Shown here: positions 50,925-60,061 of the stretch, piece after piece
Numbering within the stretch: the stretch's first letter is position 1
How the letters are laid out: each line of letters opens with the position of its first letter
Assembly (NCBI RefSeq): GCF_016464705.1
Contig: NZ_JAEHOB010000004.1
Span: 310,001 to 374,000 of the forward strand
DNA from: Qaidamihabitans albus
Lineage (GTDB): Bacteria; Actinomycetota; Actinomycetes; Mycobacteriales; Pseudonocardiaceae
DNA length: 64,000 bases
Reading direction: 5' to 3'
Translations under genes and position numbers: made by a program
Notes under the pieces: model-generated
Told to the model about the DNA's origin: nothing
The model's database searches: none
What the model saw: the letters and a program-made list of their open reading frames with translations, nothing else

Positions 50925-50938
50925 TCGATGCGCTTCGA
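50925..50938. promoter_or_regulatory. LacI operator O2 (autoregulation)
   Basis: TCGATGCGCTTCGA matches O3 at 13 of 14 positions. It lies in the leader of the LacI gene, which suggests autorepression and argues that the ATG at 50922, which it overlaps, is not the real start. Confidence 0.7.
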
Positions 50939-50963
50939 TGATCGCGGCGCCGAGAGGACCGAA

Positions 50964-51968
50964 ATGGTGACCATCGCCGACGTGGCCCGCGACGCGGGCG
51001 TGTCCGCGAGCACGGTTTCCTACGTCCTGTCGGGGAAGCGCTCGATCTCGGCCGACACTCGGCGCCGCGTGGAGAGCAGCATCCGCAGGCTCGGCTACCA
51101 CCCGCACGCCGGCGCCCGCGCGCTGGCGAGCAGCCGCACCAACGTGCTCGCGCTCGTGGTGCCGTTGCGCACGGACATCCACGTGCCGGTGGTGATGCGG
51201 TTCGTCACCTCGGTGGTCACCGCGGCCCGCGAGTACGACCACGACGTGCTGCTGCTGACCAACGACGAGGGGCCGGACGGCCTCCGCCGGGTGGCGGCTT
51301 CCGCGATCGCCGACGCCATCCTGGTGATGGACGTCGAGGCCGAGGAGCCGCGCATCCCCGTGCTGCAGTCACTGCTGCGGCCGGTGGTGCTGATCGGCGT
51401 GCCCGACGATCCGGCCGAACTGTCCTGTGTGGACCTGGACTTCCACGCGGCCGCCGCGCGGTGCGTCGACCACCTCGCCGACCTCGGGCACGAGCAGGTC
51501 GCGCTGATCGGCCCGTCACCGACCGTCTACGAGCGCGGAACCAGCTTCGCCGGGCGGTTCCTGCGCGGCTTCACCGGTACCGCACACGAACGCGCCCTGC
51601 ACGCCTGCGCGCACTCCTGCGCGCCGTCGTACGAGGCCGTCCGCGAGTGCGTCGACAAGGTCTTCGCCGACCAGCCGGAGACCACCGGCCTCGTGGTGCA
51701 CAACGAGGCGGTGCTCGGCACCGTGCTGTCCGAGCTGCAGCGACGCGGACGCCGGGTACCGGACGACATCTCCGTGGTCGCGGTGTGCCCCGAGGACATG
51801 GCGGTGAGCTTCTCGGTGCCGCTGACCACCGTGGCCATCCCTTCCAACGACGTCGGCAGGCTCGCGGTGGAGATGGTGATCCGGCAACTCGACGGGGCGG
51901 CCGCCCCCGAGGTGCGGCTGCTCTCGCCGCGACTCAACCAGGGACACAGCACGGCACCACGACGCTGA
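50964..51968 (+). CDS. LacI-family transcriptional regulator
   Basis: About 334 residues. The LacI HTH MVTIADVARDAGVSASTVSY, with hinge LSGKRSISADTRRRV and ARALASSRTN, is followed by a periplasmic-binding-protein-like sensor domain. The ATG at 50964 follows AGAGGA and begins exactly at the HTH; the upstream ATG at 50922 lies in an operator. It probably represses the GH3 gene, itself and the ABC/GH31 operon through the three TCGAAGCGCTTCGA-like sites, released by an imported sugar. A hairpin terminator follows its stop. Confidence 0.9.
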   Translation: MVTIADVARDAGVSASTVSYVLSGKRSISADTRRRVESSIRRLGYHPHAGARALASSRTNVLALVVPLRTDIHVPVVMRFVTSVVTAAREYDHDVLLLTNDEGPDGLRRVAASAIADAILVMDVEAEEPRIPVLQSLLRPVVLIGVPDDPAELSCVDLDFHAAAARCVDHLADLGHEQVALIGPSPTVYERGTSFAGRFLRGFTGTAHERALHACAHSCAPSYEAVRECVDKVFADQPETTGLVVHNEAVLGTVLSELQRRGRRVPDDISVVAVCPEDMAVSFSVPLTTVAIPSNDVGRLAVEMVIRQLDGAAAPEVRLLSPRLNQGHSTAPRR

Positions 51969-51970
51969 GC

Positions 51971-51990
51971 GCGGATGCACCGGCATCCGC
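51971..51990 (+). terminator. hairpin after the lacI-type gene
   Basis: GCGGATGC and GCATCCGC are perfect complements around ACCG, two bases after the stop codon. Confidence 0.65.
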
Positions 51991-52013
51991 GTCGCCAGTA
52001 CAACCGAATGGAA

Positions 52014-52027
52014 TCGAAGCGCTTCGA
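52014..52027. promoter_or_regulatory. LacI operator O3 (ABC/GH31 operon)
   Basis: TCGAAGCGCTTCGA is a perfect 14-bp palindrome 33 bp before the binding-protein start. It is the best of the three sites and fits the CG-centred LacI operator type. Confidence 0.8.
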
Positions 52028-52060
52028 CAGTCTCGAAGGCAGCCCGAAGGAGCAGACACC

Positions 52061-53293
52061 ATGAGCAGAGTGGCTCGACACCTCGTGATCGGCGGCGTCG
52101 CGGCAAGCGCGATGCTGGTGGCCGCGGCCTGCGGCCCGAGCGGCACGGGATCCTCGGGGGAGCCCGCCGGCGAGATCGCCGAACTCGACTACTACGCGGA
52201 CCAGCAGGGAAGCCAGGCGTGGCAACAGATCCTCGACACCTGCGCCGAGGAGACCGGCATCAGGATCAACCGCCAGACGGTGCCCACCGACCAGCTCCTG
52301 CCGAAGGTGCTCAAGGATGCCAGCTCCCGGACGCTGCCCGATCTCCTTTTCACCGACAACCCGACACTCCAGCAGATCGCGAGCACCGGCGCGCTCACCC
52401 CGCTGACCGACTACGGGATCTCCACCGACGGCTACTACGAGAGCATCATCAAGGCAGGCAGCTACGAGAACGAGGTCTACGGGCTGGCTCCTGGCGTCAA
52501 CGGTCTCGCACTCATCTACAACGAGGACCTGCTGGCCGAGGCCGGGGTGGAACCGCCGCAGACCTGGGACGAGCTCACCGCGGCCGCGACCGAGCTCTCC
52601 GGAGGCGGCAAGTACGGCCTCGCGTTCTCGGCCGTTCCCTCCGAGGAGGGCACCTGGCAGTTCCTGCCGTTCTTCTGGAGCAACGGTGCCGATCTGTCCA
52701 AGGTGGACTCGCCGGAGGCGGTGGCGGCACTGCGGTTCGTGACCGGACTGGTCGACTCGGGCGCGGCGTCGAAGTCGGTGCTCAACTGGAACCAGAACGA
52801 CGTCGCGGACCAGTTCGTCGCGGGCAACGCGGCGATGATGATCAACGGTTCGTGGAACCTGGCCAGGCTCGACGAGGAGGAGGACCTGAACTACGGCGTG
52901 GTGCCCATCCCGAGCCCGCGGCCGGGCACGCCCCCGGTCGTCGCGCTAGGCGGCGAGGTCGGCGCGATCCCGGCGACCGGCCCGGAGCGGCAGGAGGCCG
53001 CGGCGAAGGTGCTCTCGTGCATCCTCGCCGAGGAGAACATGCTCGCCTGGGACGAGGCGCACGCCTACGTCCCGTCCAAGGTCGAGGCGGCGGAGCGGTT
53101 CGCGCAGGACAACCCCGCCATGCGGCCGTTCGTGACCCAGGTGGAGACGGCGCGCTCGCGCACCGCCGCGCTCGGTGAGCAGTACCCGAAGGTCTCCCAG
53201 GCGCTGGCCACCGCACTGCAGGCCGCGCTGGCCGGGCAGCAGTCGCCGGAGGAGGCGCTGCGCACCGCACAGGAGCAGGCAGGCCGGTCGTGA
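52061..53293 (+). CDS. sugar ABC transporter, substrate-binding lipoprotein
   Basis: About 410 residues. A signal peptide ends in a lipobox (LVAAAC, Cys ~24), so the protein is anchored to the outer face of the membrane. Family 1-type binding-protein features include PDLLFTDNPTLQQIAS, YGLAPGVNGLALIYN, WDELTAAATEL, GNAAMMINGSWNLA and EAHAYVPSKVEA. It presents an oligosaccharide to the two permeases encoded next. AAGGAG precedes the ATG. An ATPase gene is absent from the operon, as is common in actinomycetes where MsiK-type ATPases are shared. Confidence 0.92.
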   Translation: MSRVARHLVIGGVAASAMLVAAACGPSGTGSSGEPAGEIAELDYYADQQGSQAWQQILDTCAEETGIRINRQTVPTDQLLPKVLKDASSRTLPDLLFTDNPTLQQIASTGALTPLTDYGISTDGYYESIIKAGSYENEVYGLAPGVNGLALIYNEDLLAEAGVEPPQTWDELTAAATELSGGGKYGLAFSAVPSEEGTWQFLPFFWSNGADLSKVDSPEAVAALRFVTGLVDSGAASKSVLNWNQNDVADQFVAGNAAMMINGSWNLARLDEEEDLNYGVVPIPSPRPGTPPVVALGGEVGAIPATGPERQEAAAKVLSCILAEENMLAWDEAHAYVPSKVEAAERFAQDNPAMRPFVTQVETARSRTAALGEQYPKVSQALATALQAALAGQQSPEEALRTAQEQAGRS

Positions 53294-54246
53294 CCGTACT
53301 GGCACAGCAGCGGACCGAGCCCGCCGCGCCGACGCCACACCGGCGGCGTCGGCGCGGCGGGTACCGGCTCGCGGCACTGGCCTTCCTGCTGCCCGCACTG
53401 GCCTACGTGGTGCTGTTCTTCGGTTACCCGCTGGTGAACAACCTCTCGATGAGCCTGCGCGACTACTCGGTCCGCTCCTTCTACACCGGCGAGGCGCCGT
53501 TCATCGGCTGGGACAACTACGCGGCGGTGCTGCGCCACCCGCTCTTCGGCGAGGCCGTGTTCAACACCGCGGTGTTCACGGTGGGCTCGATCGCGTTCCA
53601 GTTCGGGATCGGGCTGGCACTGGCCCTGTTCTTCAGCAAGCGTTTCCCGGCCGGCGGCCTGCTGCGCTCGCTGCTGCTGTTGCCTTGGCTGCTGCCGCTG
53701 GTGGTCAGCGGCGCGGTGTGGCGGTGGATGATGGACCAGGACCACGGCGTGATCAACGCGGCACTGCGGGCGCTCGGCCTCGCCGACGGGCCGACCCCGT
53801 GGCTGACCAGCCCCGGCTGGGCGCTGCCCGCCGTGCTCATCGTGAACATCTGGATCGGGATCCCGTTCAACCTGGTGATCCTGCACGGCGGGCTGCGGGC
53901 GGTACCGGAGTCGCTCTACGAGGCGGCCGCGCTGGACGGCGCGAGCGCGTGGCAGCGGTTCCGGCACGTCACCTGGCCCCTGCTGCGCCCGGTAACGGCC
54001 GTGGTGCTGATGCTCGGCCTCGTCTACACGATCAAGGTGTTCGACGTGATCATGGTGGTGACCGGAGGCGGCCCCGCGAACGCCACGCAGACCCTGACCA
54101 CCTGGTCGTACCAGCTCTCCTTCGACGGCGACTTCGCGTTCGGTCAGGGCGCCGCGGTGGGCAACCTGCTGGTCCTGGTCGCGACCGTGTTCGGGCTGCT
54201 CTACCTGCGCTCGGCACGTTCCTCGCTCGCGGAGGGCGGATCATGA
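53290..54246 (+). CDS. sugar ABC transporter permease (MalF-like)
   Basis: 318 residues with six membrane segments. The EAA loop appears as LYEAAALDGASAWQRFRHVT about residues 212-231, the site that docks the ATPase. LAFLLPALAYVVLFFGYPL marks the first segment. The GTG start overlaps the stop of the binding-protein gene (GTGA). Together with the next permease it forms the CUT1-type channel for an oligosaccharide. Confidence 0.92.
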   Translation: MTVLAQQRTEPAAPTPHRRRRRGGYRLAALAFLLPALAYVVLFFGYPLVNNLSMSLRDYSVRSFYTGEAPFIGWDNYAAVLRHPLFGEAVFNTAVFTVGSIAFQFGIGLALALFFSKRFPAGGLLRSLLLLPWLLPLVVSGAVWRWMMDQDHGVINAALRALGLADGPTPWLTSPGWALPAVLIVNIWIGIPFNLVILHGGLRAVPESLYEAAALDGASAWQRFRHVTWPLLRPVTAVVLMLGLVYTIKVFDVIMVVTGGGPANATQTLTTWSYQLSFDGDFAFGQGAAVGNLLVLVATVFGLLYLRSARSSLAEGGS

Positions 54247-55070
54247 CGTGCACGACACGGACCGGGCAGTGGATCCGCACGGCGGCCGGGGTGGTCATCG
54301 TGGCGGTGCTGCTCTTCCCGTTCTACTGGATGATCAACGCGTCGTTGCAGCCGAGCGGTTCGCTGCTCAAACCCGAGCCGGACTGGCTGCCGGTGGACGG
54401 GACGCTGGCGGGATACGAGAAGGCACTGTCCACACAGGGCGGTCCACTGCTGGACAGCCTCATTGTCGCGGGCGGGACGGTCGCGGTGTCGCTACTCATC
54501 GCGATGCCCGCCTCGTACGCGCTGGCGCAGCTACGTTTCCGCGGCGCGCAGACGATCATCTTCGTGCTGCTGATCGTGCAGATGATCCCGGGCATCGTGA
54601 TGGCGAACTCGCTGTACGCGGTGTTCTCCAGCCTGGCCCTGATCGACGACTACGTCGGGCTCATCCTCGCCGACTCGACCGCGACCATCCCGTTCGCGAT
54701 CCTCGTGGTGCGGGCGTTCATGCTCTCGATACCCCGGGAGCTCTCCGAGGCCGCCCGCGTCGACGGGGCGAGCTACTGGCGGACGTTCATCTCGATCATC
54801 GTCCCGGTCAGCCGCAACGCGATGGTCACCGCAGGGCTCTTCTCGTTCCTGTTCGCGTGGGCGGACTTCCTGTTCGCGGTGACGCTGACGACCGGCCGGA
54901 GCATCGAGCCGATCACCGTGGGCATCTACCGGTTCATCGGCAACCAGAGCGCGGACTGGAACGCGGTGCTGGCCACGGCCGTGCTGGCGTCCGTGCCCGC
55001 GGCGATCCTGCTCGTCATCGCACAACGCTACGTCGTCGCCGGGGTCACCGGTGGCGCCATCAAGGAGTAG
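54243..55070 (+). CDS. sugar ABC transporter permease (MalG-like)
   Basis: 275 residues with six membrane segments. The EAA loop is LSEAARVDGASYWRTFISII. FPFYWMINASLQPSGSLL near the N-terminus is the MalG pattern. The ATG overlaps the end of the preceding permease gene (ATGA). It completes the membrane channel of the importer and is followed 14 bp later by the GH31 gene. Confidence 0.92.
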   Translation: MTCTTRTGQWIRTAAGVVIVAVLLFPFYWMINASLQPSGSLLKPEPDWLPVDGTLAGYEKALSTQGGPLLDSLIVAGGTVAVSLLIAMPASYALAQLRFRGAQTIIFVLLIVQMIPGIVMANSLYAVFSSLALIDDYVGLILADSTATIPFAILVVRAFMLSIPRELSEAARVDGASYWRTFISIIVPVSRNAMVTAGLFSFLFAWADFLFAVTLTTGRSIEPITVGIYRFIGNQSADWNAVLATAVLASVPAAILLVIAQRYVVAGVTGGAIKE

Positions 55071-55084
55071 AGGAGTCAACTCGC

Positions 55085-57088
55085 ATGATCGAAAGCCGCG
55101 ACGGCGGGCAGGCGCTCGAGGTGCGCGTGCGCCACGAGGTCATCCGGATCGAGCCGTGGGGCGAGGACAGCCTGCGGGTCCGGGTGGGCCGGCACGACGT
55201 GCTCGACGAGGTCCCCGGCGCGCTGCTCGCGGCAAAGCCGTCCGAAGTGGACATCGAGGTGGCCACCGAGCACGGCCGGATCACCAACGGGGCGCTCACC
55301 GGCGTCGTGGAGCTGATGCCGACGGACACGGGCGTGACGTCGCTGCTGCGGTTCCTCCGCACCGAAACCGGGGAGGAGCTGCTTGCCGAGGAGCAGGCGC
55401 ACTTCTGGTGGCCGGGAGCCCGCCTGTTCCAGTCGCACGGTGGCGGGTACGCGCGGCTGGAGCAGCGCTTCCGCGCCTATCCCGGGGAGCGGCTCTTCGG
55501 CCTCGGCCAGCACCCGCACGGGCGGCTCGACCAGAAGGGAATGGTGATCGACCTGTTGCAGCGCAACGGGGAGGTGTCCATCCCGTTCCTCGTGTCCAGC
55601 CGCGGCTACGGCCTGCTCTGGAACATGGCGGGCACCGGGAGGGTGGAGCTGGCCGAGAACGGCACCAGGTGGGTGGCCGACAGCGCCCGCCAGCTCGACT
55701 ACTGGGTGACCGCGGGGCGGACACCGGCCGACGTGCTGTCGCGGTACGCGGACGCCACCGGCCACCCGCCCGTCCTGCCGGAGTGGGCGAGCGGGTTCTG
55801 GCAGTCGAAGCTACGTTACCGCAGCCAGGAGGAGCTGCTCGGCGTCGCCAGGGAGCACCGCCGCCGTGGCCTGCCGATGTCGGTGATCGTGGCGGACTTC
55901 TTCCACTGGACCCACCTCGGCGACTGGCGGTTCGACCCGGCCGAGTGGCCGGACCCGGCGGCGATGATCCGTGAGCTGGACGAGCTCGGGATCAGGCTGA
56001 TGGTGTCCGTGTGGCCTTCGGTGAGCCCGCTGAGCGAGAACTACCCGGCGATGCGCGACGCCGGGCTCCTGGCGGCCACCGAGCAGGGGCTGCCGCTGCA
56101 CGCCCCGTGGTACGACAAGGGAATGCCGGCCGAGACGCCGGTGGCCTTCTACGACGCGACCAGTGCCCGGGCGCGGGAGTTCGTGTGGGACAAGGTGAAG
56201 CGCCATTACTACGACCTCGGCGTGCGGGCGTTCTGGCTGGACGGCTGCGAGCCCGAGCTGCAACCGGGGCATCCGCACAACCTCAGCCTTGCCGCCGGAC
56301 CAGGGTCCGAGGTCGCCAACCTCTACCCGATGGCGAATGCGCGGGCCTTCCACGAGGGGGCGCTCGCCGAGGGCGACGACGAGGTGGTGCTGCTGTGCCG
56401 GTCGGCGTGGGCGGGCAGCCAGCGCTACGGCGCGGCCCTGTGGTCGGGTGACATTCCCGCGACCTGGGAGTCGCTGCGCGCCCAGGTGCGCGCCGGGCTG
56501 AACGTCGCGCTCTCCGGCATCCCGTGGTGGACGACCGACATCGGCGGCTTCCACGGCGGCGACCCGGACTCGCCGGAGTATCGGGAGCTGATGGTCCGCT
56601 GGTTCTCCTACGGCGCGTTCTGCCCGCTGTTCCGGCTGCACGGGGTGCGGGACCCGCGGGCGCCGTTCGGCCCGGACATGACGGGCGGGCCCAACGAGGT
56701 GTGGTCCTACGGTGACGAGGCGCTCGAGCTGATCGAGCGGACGCTGGCCCTGCGTGAGCGGCTGCGGCCGTACCTGATGGCGCAGATGCGAATCGCGCAC
56801 GACACCGGCATGCCGCCGATGCGGCCCCTGTTCGTCGACTTCCCCGGCGACGGCGCGGCGTGGGACGTCGACGACGAGTTCCTGCTCGGCCCCGACCTGC
56901 TCGTCGCGCCGGTCCTGGACCCCGGCGCCCGCTCCCGCGCCGTCTACCTGCCTGCCGGTACCGGCTGGACCGACGCGTGGACGGGCGTCGAGCACGCGGG
57001 CGGCACGACGATCGAGGCGGAAGCTCCGCTGGAGCGGATCCCGGTGTTCCTGCGCGCCGGTGCCGACGTCCCGGTCGCCGAACGGTAG
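55085..57088 (+). CDS. glycoside hydrolase family 31 (alpha-xylosidase/alpha-glucosidase-like), cytoplasmic
   Basis: 667 residues, no signal peptide. The N-terminal beta-sandwich (FGLGQHPHGRLDQKG) precedes the catalytic barrel. The barrel contains FWQSKLRYRSQEELL, MSVIVADFFHW, the nucleophile Asp in RAFWLDGCEPE and the acid/base region WSGDIPATWESL, then GIPWWTTDIGGF. It probably hydrolyses the imported oligosaccharide from its non-reducing end inside the cell. An alpha-xylosidase acting on xyloglucan fragments is a reasonable guess given the GH3 partner, but alpha-glucosidase is possible. GGAG lies 9 bases before the ATG. Confidence 0.88.
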   Translation: MIESRDGGQALEVRVRHEVIRIEPWGEDSLRVRVGRHDVLDEVPGALLAAKPSEVDIEVATEHGRITNGALTGVVELMPTDTGVTSLLRFLRTETGEELLAEEQAHFWWPGARLFQSHGGGYARLEQRFRAYPGERLFGLGQHPHGRLDQKGMVIDLLQRNGEVSIPFLVSSRGYGLLWNMAGTGRVELAENGTRWVADSARQLDYWVTAGRTPADVLSRYADATGHPPVLPEWASGFWQSKLRYRSQEELLGVAREHRRRGLPMSVIVADFFHWTHLGDWRFDPAEWPDPAAMIRELDELGIRLMVSVWPSVSPLSENYPAMRDAGLLAATEQGLPLHAPWYDKGMPAETPVAFYDATSARAREFVWDKVKRHYYDLGVRAFWLDGCEPELQPGHPHNLSLAAGPGSEVANLYPMANARAFHEGALAEGDDEVVLLCRSAWAGSQRYGAALWSGDIPATWESLRAQVRAGLNVALSGIPWWTTDIGGFHGGDPDSPEYRELMVRWFSYGAFCPLFRLHGVRDPRAPFGPDMTGGPNEVWSYGDEALELIERTLALRERLRPYLMAQMRIAHDTGMPPMRPLFVDFPGDGAAWDVDDEFLLGPDLLVAPVLDPGARSRAVYLPAGTGWTDAWTGVEHAGGTTIEAEAPLERIPVFLRAGADVPVAER

Positions 57089-57089
57089 T

Positions 57090-57219
57090 CCCGCGAGTCC
57101 CCCGCTCCAACCCGCGAGTTCCCCACTCCAGCCGCGCGGGCGCACCAGGACAGCATCGCCAACGCGGAACTCGCGGGCCTGAACGGGGGACTCAGGGGTC
57201 CGAGCGGGGGACTCGCGGG
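57090..57219. repeat. second cluster of CCCGCGAGTCCCCCG repeats
   Basis: CCCGCGAGTCCCCCG at 57090-57104, a variant CCCGCGAGTTCCCC from 57111, AACTCGCGGG at 57167-57176 and the reverse complement of the 15-mer at 57205-57219. It lies between convergent genes and runs into the last codons of the FAD-oxidoreductase gene. It matches the cluster at 29474-29582. Confidence 0.75.
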
Positions 57220-58556
57220 GCCGGGGCGATGTTGTGGTTGAGGTGGAAGACGTTCTCGGGGTCGTGGGCGTTCTTCAGCGCCGTCAGCCGGGCGAGCACA
57301 CCGGGCGGGTAGGCGCGGCGGACTCCCTCGGCTCCCTCGTCGCCGAGCGAGTTGACGTACACGCCGCGGGCATACGGGTCGAGCGCCGCCGCGGCGCGCC
57401 GCGCGGCGGCGGCGCGGCTCTCGTCCTCGGCCGGATCGGACCACCGCGCGCTCACACCGAACTCGAACAGCGCGCCCCGGTGGCCGAACGCCGTATCCTC
57501 TTCCCCGACCTCGGCGATCGCCCCGCCGTGCGCCTGCAACCCCACGCTCGGCAGGTGCTCGCCGCGACCGTCCACAGTGCCCCGGAGCAGGAACGCCTCG
57601 ATCGCCTCGTCGGGGAACCGCGTCAGGTAGTGTCCCTTCGAGTACCGCCGCAGCGCGTGCCGCCCTGGCGTGTCCTCCCGGCACTGGAGCCCCAGATACG
57701 ACATCTCGGTGACGCGCTCGGCGACCGGGGCGCCCAGCGCGCGCATCTCCGGCAGCAGCCGCCTGCCCCGCTCCGGGTCGCCGACCCAGACGAAGCCGGC
57801 CGTCACCACACCGTCGCCGCCGACCTCCGCGGTGAACATGGCCTCCCTGGGTGCCCGCTCGTTCAGGTCCCGCCAGGCGGCCAGCGCCCGCCCGGCCTGA
57901 TCGATGCGGAAGTCGTACTCGGCGACCAGCGCCCGCGTCCCGACCAGGTGGAGCCGGAACTCGAACTCGGTGACCACACCGAAGTTCCCGCCACCGCCGC
58001 GCAGGCCCCAGAACAGGTCCGGATGCTCCGTCCGGCTCACCCGGAGCACCTCACCCGCCGCCGTCACCAGCTCGAAGGACACCACGTTGTCGCAGGCCAG
58101 CCCGTACTTCCTGGCGAGCCAGCCCATTCCGCCGCCGAGGGTCAGCCCGCCGACGCCCGTGTGCGAGACGTTGCCCGCGGTGGTCGCCAGGCCGTGCCGC
58201 TGTGCCGCCCGGTCCAGCGCACCGAGCAGCGCGCCGCCCTGAGCCCACGCGCGGCTCCGCGCCGGGTCCACCCGCACCGCGCCCATCGGCGTCAGGTCGA
58301 TCATCAGACCGCCGTCCGGGACGGCCGAGCCCACCACGCCGTGCCCGCCGCACCGCACGCCGATCTCCAGGCCCATTTCCCGGGCGGCCCGCACCGCCGC
58401 CACCACGTCACCGGTACTCGCGCAGCGGACGATCATCCGCGGCCGCCGGTCGACCATCGCGTTCCAGACGCTCCGTGCCTCGTCGTAGCCGGTATCGCCG
58501 GGCAGCAGCACCTGCCCGTCGAGCCGGTCGGAGGGAAGCCCCGTCAGCACCGTCAT
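57192..58556 (-). CDS. FAD-linked oxidoreductase (berberine-bridge-enzyme-like)
   Basis: 454 residues with a PCMH/VAO FAD-binding domain. GVRCGGHGVVGSAV carries the His that usually forms the 8-alpha covalent bond. GVGGLTLGGGMGWLARKYGL then ACDNV supplies a Cys in the position seen in bicovalent BBE-type enzymes. The C-terminal BBE motif is YVNSLGDEG...FHLNHNI. It oxidises an alcohol, sugar or alkaloid with oxygen. It diverges from the MocR gene by 47 bp, so it is the likely regulatory target. Its final residues derive from the repeat cluster at 57.1-57.2 kb. Confidence 0.87.
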   Translation of the reverse strand: MTVLTGLPSDRLDGQVLLPGDTGYDEARSVWNAMVDRRPRMIVRCASTGDVVAAVRAAREMGLEIGVRCGGHGVVGSAVPDGGLMIDLTPMGAVRVDPARSRAWAQGGALLGALDRAAQRHGLATTAGNVSHTGVGGLTLGGGMGWLARKYGLACDNVVSFELVTAAGEVLRVSRTEHPDLFWGLRGGGGNFGVVTEFEFRLHLVGTRALVAEYDFRIDQAGRALAAWRDLNERAPREAMFTAEVGGDGVVTAGFVWVGDPERGRRLLPEMRALGAPVAERVTEMSYLGLQCREDTPGRHALRRYSKGHYLTRFPDEAIEAFLLRGTVDGRGEHLPSVGLQAHGGAIAEVGEEDTAFGHRGALFEFGVSARWSDPAEDESRAAAARRAAAALDPYARGVYVNSLGDEGAEGVRRAYPPGVLARLTALKNAHDPENVFHLNHNIAPAPRVPRSDP

Positions 58557-58603
58557 GCGAAGAATCGTTGTGGAATTCGGTCCACTCGGTAAGCTCCAAT
58601 CCG

Positions 58604-60034
58604 ATGGCCGGTTCCAGGACCAATTCGCGGCTCGCGGGCAGCCTTCTCGTCGAGCTGCGCCGTGACGGCGGGGTCCCGCTGCACCGGCAGATCGAGGCGT
58701 CCATCCGGGACAGCATCCGGCTCGGGCGGCTGCCGTACGCGACCGCGCTGCCGCCCACCCGCGCGCTCGCCGCCGACCTCGGAGTCTCGCGCGGCGTCGT
58801 CGTGGAGGCGTACCAGCAGCTCACGGCCGAGGGGTACCTGACAAGCCGCGCGGGCGGATACACACAGGTGGCGATCAGCCCGCCGCCGCCACCCGTGCCC
58901 GAGCCGGCGGAACCCGTGGCCACGCCGAGGATCGACTTCGGCTACGGCCGCGGTGACGTATCCAGCTTTCCTCGCGCCGCCTGGCTGCGCTCGCTGCGGC
59001 GGGTGCTCACCGAGGCCCCTGGCGAACGGTTCGGCTACCCCAGCGGTCGCGGCGTGCCGGAACTGCGGGAGGAACTCGCCGGCTACCTCGACCGCGTGCG
59101 CGGCACCTCGGCCGCGCCAGGCAACATGGTGCTCACCAGCGGGTACGCACAGGGCATCGCGCTGCTGGTACACGTGCTGGCGCGCGCCGGCGCGAAGCGG
59201 TTCGCCGTCGAGGATCCCTCCGCGACCGACGACGCGCGGGCGGCGGCCGAGGCGGCCGGGCTGGAGGTCGTCGGGATTCCGGTCGGCGAGCACGGCGTCC
59301 GGGTCGACGCGCTCGACCGCGTCCGGGCGGACGCCGTGGCGCTGACGCCCTCGCACCAGTGGCCCACCGGTGGGGTGCTTTCCGCCGAGTCCAGGGCCGC
59401 GGTGCTCGACTGGGCGCACCGGCGCGGGGCACTGGTGATCGAGGACGACTACGACGCGGAGTACCGCTACGACCGCGCGCCGATCGGCGCCATGCAGGGG
59501 CTGGCCCCGGACCGGGTCGCCTACGCCGGCTCGGCGAGCAAGACCCTCGCCCCCGGGCTGCGGCTCGGCTGGCTCGTGCTGCCCCGCCACCTCGTCGACG
59601 ACGTCGCCGAGGCCAAGGTCGCGGCGGATCGCGGCTCCCCGGCGCTCGACCAGCTGGCGTTCGCCGACTTCCTCGCCCGCGGTGAGTTCGACCGCCACCT
59701 GCGCCGGATGCGGCCGGTCTACCGGCGCCGCCGGGACGCCCTGCTGGCCGCCCTGCGGGAGAGGCTGCCCGAGCTGGAACCGGCCGGGGTCGCCGCCGGG
59801 CTGCATCTCGTCGCCTGGCTGCCACCGGGTCTCGACGAGGCGGCCGTGGTGGCCGCCGCGGCGCGGCATGGCGTCGACGTGCACGGCGTCGCGCCGTACC
59901 GTATGTCCGCCCCGGGCCCCGCGGGCCTGATCTTCGGTTACTCGTCGCTCGGCGAACGCGCCATCGCGGCGGGCATCGATGCCCTCACGGCCGCGATCGA
60001 CGATTCGGCTGCGGCGGGGACACGCCGCCGTTAG
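58604..60034 (+). CDS. MocR/GntR-type PLP-dependent transcriptional regulator
   Basis: About 476 residues. An N-terminal GntR winged helix (VPLHRQIEASIRDSIRLGRL, LPPTRALAADLGVSRGVVVE) is fused to an aminotransferase-fold domain with SHQWPTGG, VIEDDYDAEYRYD and the PLP lysine in GSASKTLAPGLRLGW. MocR proteins use the domain as a sensor for amino acids or PLP. The gene is divergent from the FAD oxidoreductase gene, with an imperfect TGGA-N6-TCCA repeat in the 47-bp gap. Confidence 0.9.
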   Translation: MAGSRTNSRLAGSLLVELRRDGGVPLHRQIEASIRDSIRLGRLPYATALPPTRALAADLGVSRGVVVEAYQQLTAEGYLTSRAGGYTQVAISPPPPPVPEPAEPVATPRIDFGYGRGDVSSFPRAAWLRSLRRVLTEAPGERFGYPSGRGVPELREELAGYLDRVRGTSAAPGNMVLTSGYAQGIALLVHVLARAGAKRFAVEDPSATDDARAAAEAAGLEVVGIPVGEHGVRVDALDRVRADAVALTPSHQWPTGGVLSAESRAAVLDWAHRRGALVIEDDYDAEYRYDRAPIGAMQGLAPDRVAYAGSASKTLAPGLRLGWLVLPRHLVDDVAEAKVAADRGSPALDQLAFADFLARGEFDRHLRRMRPVYRRRRDALLAALRERLPELEPAGVAAGLHLVAWLPPGLDEAAVVAAAARHGVDVHGVAPYRMSAPGPAGLIFGYSSLGERAIAAGIDALTAAIDDSAAAGTRRR

Positions 60035-60061
60035 GGTACGAAGATCCAGGGGGAGATCACC

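Noticed and set aside
50922-50963. ATG at 50922 as start of the LacI regulator
   Set aside because: It overlaps operator O2 and would add a tail before the HTH; the ATG at 50964 has an AGAGGA site and starts exactly at the HTH.
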